A program made the translations under genes and the position numbers. Shown piece by piece: positions 26,207-38,600 of a stretch of 64,000 bases of DNA. The stretch's first letter is position 1. The number at the start of each line of letters is the position of its first letter. This stretch comes from Paraspadella gotoi (taxonomy: Eukaryota; Chaetognatha), in NCBI GenBank assembly GCA_051294375.1, contig CM119264.1, positions 17,671,157 through 17,735,156 of the forward strand, read 5' to 3'. Below the pieces are notes generated by a model, which ran no database searches, had not been told where the DNA came from, and saw nothing but the letters and a program-made list of their open reading frames with translations.

Positions 26207-26854
26207 AAGTGGCAAATGTTTCAATTGTATAAAAAGACCACTCCCTTAAGTATATATATACAAACACTAGACGAAACTTTTGTTTTTGCCCTAAATATAG
26301 AAAAAAAATATCATCAGTAACTGCATCATGTAACAGAAACAAAAGATCACTGGCAAATTTTTTAATAAATTTTTTGAGGAACCTGGGCTCTAAAGAAATC
26401 GGAAATGTGCTGAGCGGAATTAAAGCTATAATCTCCCCCAGAAAGTTAGCTCATTTAACTTTCAGGTTTCAGCTAATAATTTTCAAGACTCGACCATAAA
26501 AACGGCATACATGTATTTCGAAATATATATATTTCAAAAAATATAACAAATCTGCAAAATCAAACGTGAAAGCATAATTATAATACGAGTCAAAACTATG
26601 AATTTAATACTTCATAATATTCTTATTAAACGAAAAAACCAAAAGCCTTTGGAAGACTAATGTAATCTAATAAATATTCAATAAAGAAACGTCAAGCTTG
26701 CAAACGAAATAAAAAGTAAAAAACGCACAATTGAGTTAGCATAAATAAAAAAATGTTCAACAGATAAAAAAAATAATATATAATTAAAAAGAATTATGTC
26801 ATGAGTATTGGCAGAAACGCAAAACGTGTATAAACCAAGGAAGCATTTCCGTTC
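26207..26854. other. AT-rich DNA, calumenin 3' flank
   Basis: No coding signal was seen. The interval probably includes the calumenin 3' untranslated region next to 26855. Confidence 0.5.
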
Positions 26855-28723
26855 TCAAAACTCGTCATGGCGAAGAAGTATATCCCCGAAATCTGTTGCT
26901 TGGCTGCCGACAAAGAGATCGTGTTTGTCGACAATCTCTTCCTTTGTCAAGACCAAGTCTCTGTTGTCGTCGGCTTCTGCGATTAAGTGTTTCGTCTCCA
27001 CCTGCAAAAACGATAAAACTACGTAAAGAAAGAACATTTTCCCCAACTTTCTAATATCAGAATATCAGAATATCAATATTGTAGGGTGGAAAAAACAAGC
27101 CAACTAACAAAAGAAAAAAAAATACTGCAGAAAATTAATTCCTCGTTTCTTACTTCGGAATGATCGAGGTCGTGAGGGAGGATCCACTCCTCAACCTCCT
27201 GACGATCCAATTTCCCGTCTTTGTTTTTGTCGCGAAAGTCAACGAACTGCTTCCGCTCCTCAGCAAGCCACTCGGGCTCTGCTTCTTCTTCGTCCCCGTC
27301 CCCCCCGCTCCACAAATCGGCTAAGTATTCTTTCATGTTGACCAGACTGGTTCGATAGAAATAAGTCAGATTACCGGAATTTAATTCGTAATCCTATACA
27401 AGTATTTGGTCAGTCTTTTCAGCATCTTAGGTTAGGAAGCATGCCTACCCGTCGCCGTCTTTGTCAATGTCTGCGATGGTTTCGTGAATGACAACATCGC
27501 GCATGTGAGCCCCTCCCTCCTCGGGATGGAGAAAATCCGTGAATTCTTCTTTGGAAAGGAATCCATTTTGGTCTCGGTCGGCCGCTTCGAAACGGTGCTG
27601 GTCCCGCTCGATGACCTTTAAGGCGAGAAAAAAAAAATATATTTATTGGAAAACAAATGATTAGCGATACAAGGATTGACAAAAACCTCTGAGTAGGAAT
27701 TGTGCCCATTAGCTAAGTTTGCAGTCTCGAGCTGATTCTGTTCCACGAAACCATAACTGACGTTATAGTATTCTTGCCAGGTCAACTCGCCATCGCCTTA
27801 AGATAATTCATCAGAGTTTTTCTTAAGTGAACAAAATTGTTGATAGTGTTCACTGTTCTGGCTTACCCTTTACTTCATGAGATTTCCATTGACGCTCAAC
27901 GTCTTCAGTGATGTATCTTTTTTGAACGAAAACAATCCAATTCTGAAAAAATATAAAAACAATTACATCAATCAATCAATCAATTACAAACAATCACATC
28001 ACCGCAATCATGCACGTGGTCACATGACTACGCAACTAAAAAATACACGACTAAAAATTGTAAATTAACTTATAAAATTGTAATTTATAGCGCGCTTTAG
28101 CATAAAGTCGTAAATGAAAATAGCAATCTGTCAATTATAAACTAACCATGATAAAAATTCTGAAAAAAACAATTATTCGCACCAATGCAATACAACGATC
28201 CAAGCACCTTTAACTCGTCGAACGTAACGAGTCCATCTTTATCGGCGTCGATGCGGTCGACGATGATGCCGAGCCGTTTCTTGCTTTCCTCATCACTCAA
28301 TTCGTCGAAGGTTTGAGCGTCTTCGCGGCCAAGAAATGCCTCGTGATCGTAGTCATTGTTGTGAGCGTCGTCCGCGCTAAGAAGCAGAACAAAAGGTAAA
28401 ACGGTCTATGGGTTAATTAAGGAAAATCGATCAGATACATGTTTAGTAACTTTAAAAAGAATCAATAAAAGCGGTAATATTAACTAATAAGTAAGACAAT
28501 CTTACCCATAGTGATCCTTATCGCTCAGCTTGTGTTCGTGAGGAGAGTTAAGCGAATCTGAGTTTCCTTTCGAAAGGGAGGCAGCGGCGGACAAAGAAGT
28601 GGTAGTTATCATCAAAACAATTAAAGTAAATAAGGGAGTTTTTCCTAGTGCTCGAGTCCTTGCATTGAGACTTTCATGAAGAAAAAAAGATCTCCGATGT
28701 AGAAGAAATAATGTCATGATCAT
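26855..28723 (-). CDS. CALU: Calumenin (CREC family, ER Ca2+-binding EF-hand protein)
   Basis: Seven exons: 28723-28506, 28376-28208, 27942-27867, 27796-27687, 27615-27449, 27346-27154 and 27001-26855. All junctions are GT-AG and the phases agree, giving 1080 nt and 359 aa (human calumenin about 315). The chain ends in HDEF, the calumenin-type ER retrieval signal (reticulocalbins end HDEL). EF-hand loops start near residues 116 (DADKDG), about 152 (degenerate, EVKGDG), 204 (DRDQNG), 242 (DKDGDG), 286 (DKNKDG) and 322 (DDNRDL; the Gly is replaced by Leu, so binding is doubtful). Family hallmarks include DHEAFLG, LHPEE and [20 protein letters not shown] hydrophobic stretch at residues 30-48 is the likely signal sequence, preceded by an unusual 28-residue N-terminal leader. 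I chose the first in-frame ATG, and the true start could differ. The stop of TXNDC17 lies only 186 bp upstream. Confidence 0.95.
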
Positions 28724-28909
28724 TTTGATGTTGAATCGTTTAATTTCCACAACTTATTTGTTATATACGCGCTGAAAAGAAATTTGATAATATTTTATCA
28801 TTATCCCAACATCAAATCAGTATTAAAAATAGTTAACCAACGAAGTAACGGTGATATAAAAATTGGAGAGATCTCATAAATATAATAAAAACGGCTGTCA
28901 ATTTGGAGT

Positions 28910-29490
28910 CTAATCTTCGCCCTCCAGCAAAAGCTTGACCATTGCCTTTTTCGTGCAAGTGTCGTCTCCTAATCTCTTTTCCGGATGATTCCAATCCATA
29001 AGCGTCGGCACGCTTGTCAGCTTTAATTTTTTATCCGTTCTGTAAGTAAAAACCATATTAACGTTGACGTTAAAACCTTAGGCTTAAGTTAAGTAATAAA
29101 AAAAATTTAAAACTCGTGGCAATTGTCAAACCAATTCAAAAAGAAATATTCACCTAAAAACATTTGATTGGTTCTTCCAAAATTCTTTATTCCCGACGCT
29201 GCAGTGAACCAGGACCAAACCGGCGCAATCGATTTCCTTTAAAGTAGAGGCGACGAGCGGTTCAGCCACCACGCAATCCGGACACCAGCTATTTCCGTCG
29301 GCTCCGACAGAACCACAGAACAATACAAAGAGACGATCAGCCGTCTGTCGCAGGGAAAAATTTGCTATGAAAAAAATTCTCCTCGTGAGGATATTTTTTT
29401 GTTTTGCATTTTGCTTACTTTGCATTTTTCGTCAGATTTTAACAACTCCATGAGAGCCTCGAAACCTTCGACGTGCAATTCAACTGCCAT
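28910..29490 (-). CDS. TXNDC17: Thioredoxin domain-containing protein 17 (TRP14)
   Basis: Three exons: 29490-29419, 29344-29154 and 29039-28910. Introns are GT-AG (phases 0 and 2), total 393 nt, 130 aa (human 123). The active site is W44-C45-P46-D47-C48, the WCPDC form specific to TXNDC17, in the context CGS.GADGNSWCPDCVVAEP. Other family features are EFW on the helix after the third strand and the cis-proline segment SVPTL in exon 3. The family is a cytosolic thioredoxin-like disulfide reductase reduced by thioredoxin reductase. The first Met gives the usual MAVELHVEGFE start. The gene is head-to-head with the small membrane ORF at 29611, separated by 120 bp, and tail-to-head with calumenin. 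Confidence 0.95.
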
Positions 29491-29610
29491 CTAGATGAGT
29501 AAAAGTGACTAATTAATCAATAAAGACAAAAAGTAATTTCCCTCCTAATTAGCGTTATCAGAACAAATGAATTCCGAAGTAAACAAATAATAAAATACTA
29601 AAAAATAGCC
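29491..29610. promoter_or_regulatory. Likely shared promoter interval (TXNDC17 / small membrane ORF)
   Basis: 120-bp AT-rich interval between two divergent start codons. It must include both 5' leaders if both are expressed. No TATA box in a convincing position and no known factor site was identified; the call rests on gene arrangement alone. Confidence 0.35.
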
Positions 29611-29862
29611 ATGCAACGATTTTTTTTAAATTGCACTTTAAATATGAAAAAGGCATTGAAACGTACGCATTACGCAAAAGCGGCCAAACAACTTAAACAC
29701 ACGAGGCGTGGAAATTGGAGAAGATATGCGAATTATAAAGGCATCGGATATTACTTGAGCATAATTCTTATTGGTACTGCTTTAATGTTTATATACTCAA
29801 TGATCATTAACAGTTCTGCCTTCAAGCATTTCAACGTCGAAGTTATTAAAGATATTGTTTAA
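29611..29862 (+). CDS. Small single-pass membrane protein, unrecognised
   Basis: An intronless frame of 83 codons from ATG; a second in-frame ATG at codon 12 (MKKALKRTHY) is an alternative start. The N-terminal half is strongly basic (KKALKRTHYAKAAKQLKHTRR). One hydrophobic segment covers about residues 45-67 (GIGYYLSIILIGTALMFIYS), followed by a short tail. This basic-TM layout is typical of small mitochondrial inner-membrane or ER proteins, but I do not recognise the family. It is divergent from TXNDC17 and tail-to-tail with ANKRD40, whose stop lies 191 bp away. Ordinary codon content and position in a compact gene cluster favour a real gene, but homology is unproven. Confidence 0.5.
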   Translation: MQRFFLNCTLNMKKALKRTHYAKAAKQLKHTRRGNWRRYANYKGIGYYLSIILIGTALMFIYSMIINSSAFKHFNVEVIKDIV

Positions 29863-30053
29863 ATAAGTCATTTATAAATAATCACCCGAAAGGATATCAT
29901 ATAGACATTATGGTATATGTTGTTTCAATCTGTTTGCATTCTTAAACGACACCATCTTCCCAGAATAGAATACGGAAAAAAAAGTTACTTTTCGGGTTAG
30001 ATGTCTTAGAAAATAATAATAATAACAACCACGCTATAGTTAATCCTCACAAA

Positions 30054-31467
30054 TCAGTAAAGTATAGTAGCGATTTTCGTCGATACTATCGAAGAAGACG
30101 GCGGAGGTGAGGACGGCGTCACTGGAGAAATCGATGATGACGTCAACGACTGATTGTGGTTTAAGTCAAAAGGACGACGAACCATAGACGTGGATTCATC
30201 GTGAGAAGAATAGGGCTTTTTGCTAAGTACCACTTCGATTTCCTAAAATAAAATAAAAAAAATCAAAATCCAAAACCCAGTCAAAGAGTATAAAACTCGT
30301 AGTTAAATACATTTTAAAAAATTACAAAAAATTTAAAAAATACCAAAAAAATTTAAAAAATACCAAAAAAATTTAAAAAATAAATAAAAATAAAAAAATA
30401 AATTCAATCTTTTCCAGAAACTGAAAGTCAACCTGAAAATCCTGGAGCCGATGAACGTCCCTGTCCTTCCGCAAGATTGTATCAGGAAGTTTTCGGATTT
30501 TTAGGATGAGGTTTTTCGTCGGGATTCTTAGTTCGTCGCAGATGATGTCTACAAACGAATCGAAGGTGAGCAATGTTGAAGATCCCGGCCGCATCGCCGC
30601 GTCATGAGAATCGTCACTGACAGTTCTGTCGTCCACGCAGACGTCCGCTTCGAAACGAGGAAACTCCACCTCGATGAAATCGGGATCAAATTGATCGGCG
30701 AGGCGAACTGGAGAACAGGATGTTGATAATTTCTTTGGTATGAAATTGGTACAACCAATATAATAATATAGAAACTAGCCTCATGGATCCATTGATCATT
30801 AATAAAACTTGCCCTTTAAAACGAAAATCCGAGGATGAAATCCTGGATATGGGGCGTAGACTTGACAAGCTGGATGATGCAGATGAGGCGGTAAATGGGA
30901 TGCGACATTGTTCGACGATGTCCGAGTTTGAGACTGGTATTTTTGATGCTGACAATCTAGCGGGTCGGTCGAAACCTTTTTACAATTCGCTGATTCATAA
31001 TCGGCGGAGACGGACCGTGTGTTTCGATCGTCATTGATGTAAGGAAACGGAGGATGAAGAATGTAATTTGGAACGATATCGCCAGAATTCGTTGTCCCCT
31101 TGACGAGACTTGCAGTCGAGCAATTTTCGACGCCCAACATTTTCAGGACTGGAACCTCGGAGGCAACCGACGCCGGAACTTCTCCTTTATCGTTGGAAAT
31201 GCTTGCATCGGCACCGTGCTGAAAAAAAAATGGTGACGTCGAACTTTCAAGAAAAATTAATCGTGCACAGAAATACTTTGCAATAACCTTCAAAAGCAAT
31301 TCCACGATGCTGAGGTGGCCGCGTTTGGCGGCCCAGTGCAGCGCGGTCCACCCGTTCATGGAATGGCGGTCGTTAACATCCACGACGCCTTCTCTAAGAA
31401 GCGACGCCACGCCATCAAGGTTGCCGGTGGCGCAAGCCTCACGAAGGGATTCACATTGATTTGACAT
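30054..31467 (-). CDS. ANKRD40: Ankyrin repeat domain-containing protein 40-like
   Basis: Four exons: 31467-31288, 31218-30813, 30707-30433 and 30242-30054; 1050 nt, 349 aa (human 368). Two ankyrin repeats span residues about 5-75 (NGWTALHWAAKRGHLSIVELLL, then HGADASISNDKGEVP). The middle is low-conservation linker containing IVPNYILHPPFPYI, matching the vertebrate VPNYLANPAFPFI segment. The conserved C-terminal module shows FVLKVR, DFIEVEF, DELRIP, and IRKLPDTILRKDRDVHRLQDFQ, nearly identical to vertebrate ANKRD40. Introns 1 and 3 are GT-AG. Intron 2 (30812-30708) begins with GCAAGT, a GC-AG intron; the phase-1 join restores the conserved LKVR. That intron also holds the tail of a dispersed repeat. 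The molecular role of ANKRD40 is poorly defined; I infer only protein binding through the repeats. Confidence 0.93.
30738..30775 (-). repeat. 3' fragment of dispersed repeat family A in ANKRD40 intron 2
   Basis: 'tatgaaattggtacaaccaa' plus 'tataa' is identical to the end of the copy at 26012-26036. Only the conserved 3' end is present, inside a 105-bp intron. Confidence 0.75.
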
Positions 31468-32620
31468 CTGTGCAGAGAATTACTGAGAATTGAATTCATT
31501 ACAGTTATGAAAACATTAAGCCGTTTTCTAATTCAAGTCGAGAGAAATTTTCTAGAGAGCGTTTTCGTTGGTGCCTAGTCCCTAGCTCCACGTTGGCAAA
31601 AACTGAAACATAGATTTTCGCGTTTTCGGCTGGCAATAATCAGCTTACAATCACATCGTCCAGAAAAAGCGAAAGCGATTTTTTCATTACTTTCAAAGCG
31701 GCAAAAGTAAAAGGTCGGCAATAATAAAAATAACATTCTGATGCTGACCTTCTTTCGTCAGCCGATAAAAAGTCATGTAAATTGTATCCTCGGAGCGAAT
31801 GAGTCAGAGGCATTTGAATCAGCAGCGGTTAACCAAGATCATAAGTACACTTCCTTTAAGCAGAATATCTTAACCAAAAGGGTACCGTGTGGTTAAACTG
31901 TCAAAACAAAAATTTCAAATAAATTAGCATATACTAAGTATTTGAACTCACTAATAATCCATATTAGGTTAAACTAAAACCTAAGAATTATAAAAAAATT
32001 TAAAAACAAAATAGCATTTCTAGAAACAAAAGATTGTTTAAACACTTTCTCAGAGTCCCTCGTAATTCAATTTTCAGAATAAGAAATAGCTGGCTTTCAT
32101 AATTCACCGTGTATACTGTATGGTCTATACTATGGTCAAATGTCAACGTTAGTTATATTATTTAAAAAAAATAAATAAAGGTTTTTCTTTTGTTAAAAAC
32201 AAAGTTTATTTGACAGTTGATAATACAACAATTAACAAAAACTAAGGACAAGAATTTTATTTTCTGCGACTATTAAAAAGCAAAAACGTTTTTCCTCAGT
32301 AACCTTTGAACTGTGCATCAATCGACTTATAACAAAACCCCATTACTATTCAAAATTGCGGCTATTTATTTATAAAAAATATATATAATATATATCTTAA
32401 AAAAAGAAATATTTGTTTATTTTAATCATTATAAAGATAAAAAATATAATAAAATAAAAAAATCATGTACTGCTTAACTTTAAGTTTCATTTTTCATGGT
32501 TTTCATTTTTTTTTCATTTTCACTTTCATATTTTATACCATCTATTTCTTGGCATTTTGCCAAAAACAGAAAGTCAACTAATGCACTGTAATCTAGAATT
32601 TCTGCCTATTAGTGTCACGG
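31468..32620. other. Intergenic DNA between PHF13-like and ANKRD40
   Basis: AT-rich, no exon seen. It contains the ANKRD40 5' flank (31468 onward) and the PHF13-like 3' flank (below 32621). Confidence 0.6.
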
Positions 32621-35600
32621 TCATTTGGCTTCCGCCTTTTCTGAGCAATCGGGACAGTTCCAAACGTCCGGAATAGCAGACTTCCTTAGCTTGACGCAAG
32701 AGAGATGAAACCAAGTGGCACATTCGTCACATTCCACCATAGGACGTCCTAATGAAAAAATTAAATATATTTTTTTAAAGAATTCAACTTCAATAGCTAA
32801 AACTAAAAACATATTCCGATAGGATGATCGTACAAATATTAGCCAAAAATCCTCCCAAGCTTTTAAGGTCCGGGATCACCCAATTCAAATTATAATTAGG
32901 CTAAAACTGAGCTCGGATTTCGAAAGGAGAGCTCCTGACGATTCCGAAAATGTATTCACTTTACTATTTTTTCAAAGGCGTCATCGTTTTTTCGATTTTT
33001 TTTTTGTACTATATAAAAATAAAAGAAACCTATTTTGAAGAGTTGCAGCCCAAACCGGTAAGGCGGTTTCTCATTAAATTTGGCATGAATTACCCTTTAA
33101 GTCACGAACTCCAATTCTATTGAAAAGATACTTTCAAAATTTTGCCTTCCTTCATATAAAATTTGAATTATTTTAAACAATTTTTGGGATCAATTCCTTG
33201 ATATCTTTGAAACGAAAAACATTTTTTTCAAAAACGCGCTCATAGAATCTCCCCCACCTTTCTTTTTTGCCCAAGAATATTTTTTTTCTTCAAGAAGAGT
33301 CCAACGGTTTGAGCTGCAACTCTTCGTTTTTAACTTCACTTCGTCAAGAAAGTTAAATTCTGTACTCATTAAACTCATTAAACATCTACATAAAGTAAAA
33401 AGTCAAATTGAAAATAAATTCGATAAGTTTTTTTAACTCCTAAAACTCATAAAAGTTATAAAAACCCGTCTGGAAAATTGTGTAGTAGTTTATTTTAGAC
33501 TTATTAGTGATACAACTCCAAGTATGTACTTTTACTAAAGGAGGAATTAAATATAAGAAGTAGAAATTGAGCTTACTGTAAAGAATCAGGTTTGAGTTAA
33601 AAATTTTAATCTGTAGAAATTTAACTTACATATAAAAAATTATTTTTCTCTTGAAAATCTAGTTTTACCGAGAAAAAATTATGTTTAAATTTTTTATGAA
33701 CATTTTATTTAGATTTTTAAAAGTTTTGATTATTTTTCATTAGAAAACCTCTTACAAGATATGAGAAAATGATTAAGATTACAGTAAATTAGATTTCTAT
33801 AATTTAGAATGAGTGATCCCTGGCCTTAAGGTTCGATGCGAAATGATGAAGCTTTTGAGAGAATTGCTGATTAGGAGTCACTCGAGAAGACTTTTTCAAT
33901 GGAGATTTTCGTTCAAATCTGACACCAAACAATATAAACGCTCCTGGTAAAAATTTGGGTAAAATATCGATGTAAAAACACTTGATTCCGATCCTGTTGT
34001 ATCTGAAGGGCTCGCATTTTTTCTCTTGTCAAATCATCAACATCTTGATATCAAACAAGCCAGAACAAATAGAATGCTTCTGGACGGAAAATTTTCTATC
34101 TCTGATTTTATATAGAAATGAAAGGGATTTTTTTCCTTGAAAAGATATAAACGTGACTGAGGTATGTTCCTGTTCAACAAATGACGTCTAATTTTGGAAT
34201 CCTTTGGCAAAGTGTCTGAAGGGCTCTCAAAATTTTTCTTTACATTTTATTTGGTTATTTTGATATGATACGATCCTGGGAAAGTGAATTAGTCCATTTT
34301 GGTGAAATTTTTATTTAAAGTAAAAGTAAAAGAGAGCTAATGATCGGAATTCTAAGAGTTTTCAACCGGGAGTCAGATTCGGGAAAAATCTTCTATGGCA
34401 AAATCTTCCAAAGAAGGGGTTGATTTTCCGAAGATTTTGGTTAATATTTTCTATATTTATGGTCGGATTTTTTGGAAACTTAATATTAACAATATTGCCA
34501 TCATTCTACCTTGGCCGGTATAAGAATATATTGAAAAAACCTCGGGCTTTTTATCATCAGAGCTTAGTCCTATGCTGATGCAGTGATACACATTTGGTAG
34601 CGAAAGCGCTCAATGAAATTAAATATCTTTTTAAACAATCATCAGAATAGGATAGATAGGGTAGTGCGGGGTAATTCGGAACCCTGACCTATAAAATGGA
34701 GTAAAATAATAGTGTATTAATCTTTTATAATTTTTTTGGTTCATTAAATATTTCACCTACTTGACTATCCAAAATTAAAGTTACAGCATTCAAAGTTGCC
34801 AATCATATTTCGTCTTTGAGTAGTCGTTTTCAAGCCTCTGTCTCAGTCATAATTGACGTAATATTACTATTAAATATTAATTTATGATAAACGAGACTAC
34901 TAATTTTTAGTTGTTGTAAAGAGCCTTTCCCAAAAATTTTTAATTATTTCTTTACATAGCTACAATTTAATTGTGGTAAAACAGAACACCTGTTAAGTAG
35001 GTGTTCTGTGTTACCCAATATGCATTTTATAGCGGGTTAGTGATGATTTACTAAATAATAATAACATTTAGCAACATTTGTGGAATAATTAGGCGGAAAA
35101 AAATTATTTTAGTAATATTATTAGAGCAAAAAATATATAAACATTGGAATGGAATTTAAATAAGGTTAAAACATTAGTTATTATATTTTCAAGTGTTCCG
35201 AATTACCCCAGGGTGAGGTAAATCGGAATACTTTTCAATTCTTTAAAAAATGCACCCCTAGGAGCCGCAGGATAAAAACGACTGGACGCTTTCCAAGATA
35301 TATCACCAGAAATTTTTTTTTTAAATGTATTTATTTGTCCAAAAATTTGATTATATACAAAATTGTTTCGAATTGCACATTCATTTTTCTTAGGAAGTTG
35401 ATAACTAATACAGAATTATGATTATTTTTAAATTTTTAAAAGCTTTGTTAAAATTGAAGTATTAATAATTATCTATGAAAATTTATTTCAAGAGAACGTG
35501 ATGAAATAATAAGAATAAAAGTTTACACTCTAATATTATAACCTACTCCTAAGTGCCACTTCGCAAAACACTTTTTTGCACACTTATTTGCCAATGGATT

Positions 35601-38600
35601 CAGCTCATAAATTTGAATTTTTCAACATTCCTCACTTGCCAATATAAATATAACCAGTGGTTGCGCCAATATATGTATATCGCTTTCAAGGGCTTAAACT
35701 AAACTGTTACTGCGGCATTAATAATATTTTGCTGAAGAGACAGTAATTATTGATAAGTATTAATGACAGAACCGTTTCAATGTAAGCAGTCCGTGAGCTT
35801 CGGATCAGGCTGTAACACCGAGTTACAGGTGGGTTAAGCGCCCCGTCCCTCTTAACTGCTAGGCGGCCACCGGGCTAGAACCCCGGACCTTTGGGTTGGG
35901 AAGCGAATGACTTGCCTCTGGCACCAATGGCCGCTGATGAACTGTGGTGGATTTTAGTCCACCATACATCCCCCCCTCCCGTAGGGAGAAGTCTGTTGCG
36001 TCTTCATTTTGTATTGTTGGTGGAAAGTGCGTCACCAAGTTGAGGCATGTCGCCTGATGTGTTGTTGGCGGAAAGTGCCATCGTCAGGTTGAGGCATGTC
36101 GCCTGAAAGTGTTGTTTGTTGTTGTGTTCGGAAGTCGGTTTTTAAAAATGCTCTTTTGTTTTTATTAAACTAAAGCATATAAAAATTTTCTATTTTGTAT
36201 GAAGATAAATGAAGATAAATGAAGATCTAGTGGGTGCAGACAGAAGGGCAATTTTAAAAAAAAATAAAATGGACAGAAAAAATATTTTTAAAAAAATCTT
36301 AAAAGCATAAGGATCATCGCAATTGCATAAAAAAATATGGACCCATGACAAACTTTGACACTCAAAAAATCAAAATTTGATACAGGAGAACTATGTTTAT
36401 ATATACCGAGAAAAATTAAAGTTAGTTTCTGAAAAAAAAAAAACCAAAAAAAAAAATGTTCAATGTCAAATAAACTGATCAGCAGACGCAGCCCCTGAGA
36501 AAAAAAAAATCTTAAAAGCATAAGGATCGTCGCAATCGCATAAGAAAAATCTGGATTACGACAAATTTTGATACTAAAAAAATAAAATTTGAGAAAAGAA
36601 AATTAATTTATAACCAGAATAAAAAATTCTATTTTGCGATTGTCAATTAAAAAAAAGTACCAAGGAAAATTAAAGTTACAATTCCTGAAAAAAAAAAAGA
36701 AAAAAAAAACTTTTTCATTGTCAAAAAATAAACTAATCAGCAGACGCAGCCCTGAGAAAAAAAAAAGAAATAAAAACCCGCGATAGCAAAATGATAACAT
36801 GCACGAATGCGATGCTTAATTTTACGAGTTAAATCCTAATTCAATTTTTTGGTTTTAGTAAAAACGAAGAAAGAGAGAGAGAGAAAAAAGAAAAGAAAGA
36901 AATCAAAAGGCAGAAGCAGAAAGAGAAAAGAGAGAAAAAGAGAGCCCCTGCAGACTCGTTTTTTTTCCGATGAATAAGCACTGGGGAAAAGAGAGAGAGA
37001 GAGCTACATATAATATAAGGAAAAAAAAGAGAGAGAAGAAGACATGAAAATTTAAATATAGGATAATTATGTTTTGATAAAACGTAAACAAAATATATTT
37101 AATAACTGTCCTGACCCAATTTTAATGACATCGATCTATGTACAAAACTTATGTGTAAAACCACAGCAATATCGTCGCAAACGCAATGCGATTGCGACGA
37201 TAAAAAAAGAAAGAGAGATAGCGAAAGAGAGAAGAAGCCAAATCGTTTTTGGACGAATCATCAGCAGCAGCAACAGAAACAGCCAGAAAAAAAGAAAGAA
37301 ATCAAAAGGCAGCAGCAGAAGCAGTAAAAGAAAAGAAAGCCCCTGCAGAGCCAAAGCAGAGCAGATGATTTGAATTGTTTGTTTTGATAAAACGTAAACA
37401 AAACATATTTAATAACTGTCCTCAGCCAATTTCAAGGACCTCGATGATGAGAAGCTGTATATAAATTTTCAACTTCATACACCCAAATTTAATCATCAAA
37501 AAGGCGATCGATAAGTTGGAACGCCGACGCCGACGACGACGCGACTTAGGCGCAAAAGCGTTACGAGATCGTCGCAATCGCTTTGCGATAAAAAAAAATT
37601 GTATAATTTCAGGGGGTAATAAACTAGGCCGCAAAGCAAATAGTGAAGTTACCTGCGAAAGGCTTTTGACAGAAGCATGTGACGGAATTAGCGTCGTCGT
37701 CGCCATCTTCGACCTTAACCGTGGACTTTCGACCATTTGATGATTTCGTTTGGATGATGTAGGAGTTTACCGTCGAGTTGGCCAGCGACGACGACGAAGA
37801 TGAGGGAGAAGGGGATGATGAAAGGCGAGAAGATAAAACAGAGGAGGAAGACGAAGAGACAGAGGTGGCCGGCGATGGCGGCGTGACAACTTCAACACCG
37901 GTGTCTTTCGATGACAACGGTGACAGTCTTGAGCTCTTTTCGTCATAGACGGCAGAGGAAGGCGATGCCCGATCATACTTGAATGAATCGAACTCCTGAA
38001 ACGTCGTTCGGGGAATAAGCCGCTTTGTTTGGTGAGAGCTCTGTTGAAGCTGCTGAGGTTCCTGATGTGGCAGTTGCCGATGCTGCGTATACGAAAAAAA
38101 CTGGGGGAATTGCGAAGAGGGTGGCGAGGAACCAGTCGTAGAGACGGAGGTAAAGGAAGAAGAGAAATAAGCACCCGTGGAAGATGAGGATTCGGGGACC
38201 GGGGTTGACGCGTGTGAAGAGGAACTTCCGGCCAGCGGAAGCGAGGGCGGAGTCAGCCATTCTCGATCGCGTCTATAACCGTCCATAAGAGTGCCGTCAC
38301 TGGGGCGTGGCGGTGATCCGACATGGAGATTTGAGACTCCTTTGAAGTCGGTGGTCGACCCAAAGTAGTGACGACGGCCGCTGCTGTTAGTTTTCTTTCT
38401 TGTTTTTTCATGGTTAGATGCGACAACGCCGCCTTCGCCATTTCCAGAAAGAGATGCAACGTAGTTGATGACATCATTTCGTTTAGTCTCTGGGGTCGGA
38501 TCCGGAAGGGGCGTCATTTGAATGACTCCATTGAGCGCGGTGACGCAACCTGAACCGCTGTTGCAAGGAGCGGCAAAATCAGACGCCGGACGCCTCGGCG

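Noticed and set aside
35862-35934. A functional tRNA-Gly(CCC)
   Set aside because: D-arm and anticodon stem do not pair; kept as a tRNA-like repeat.
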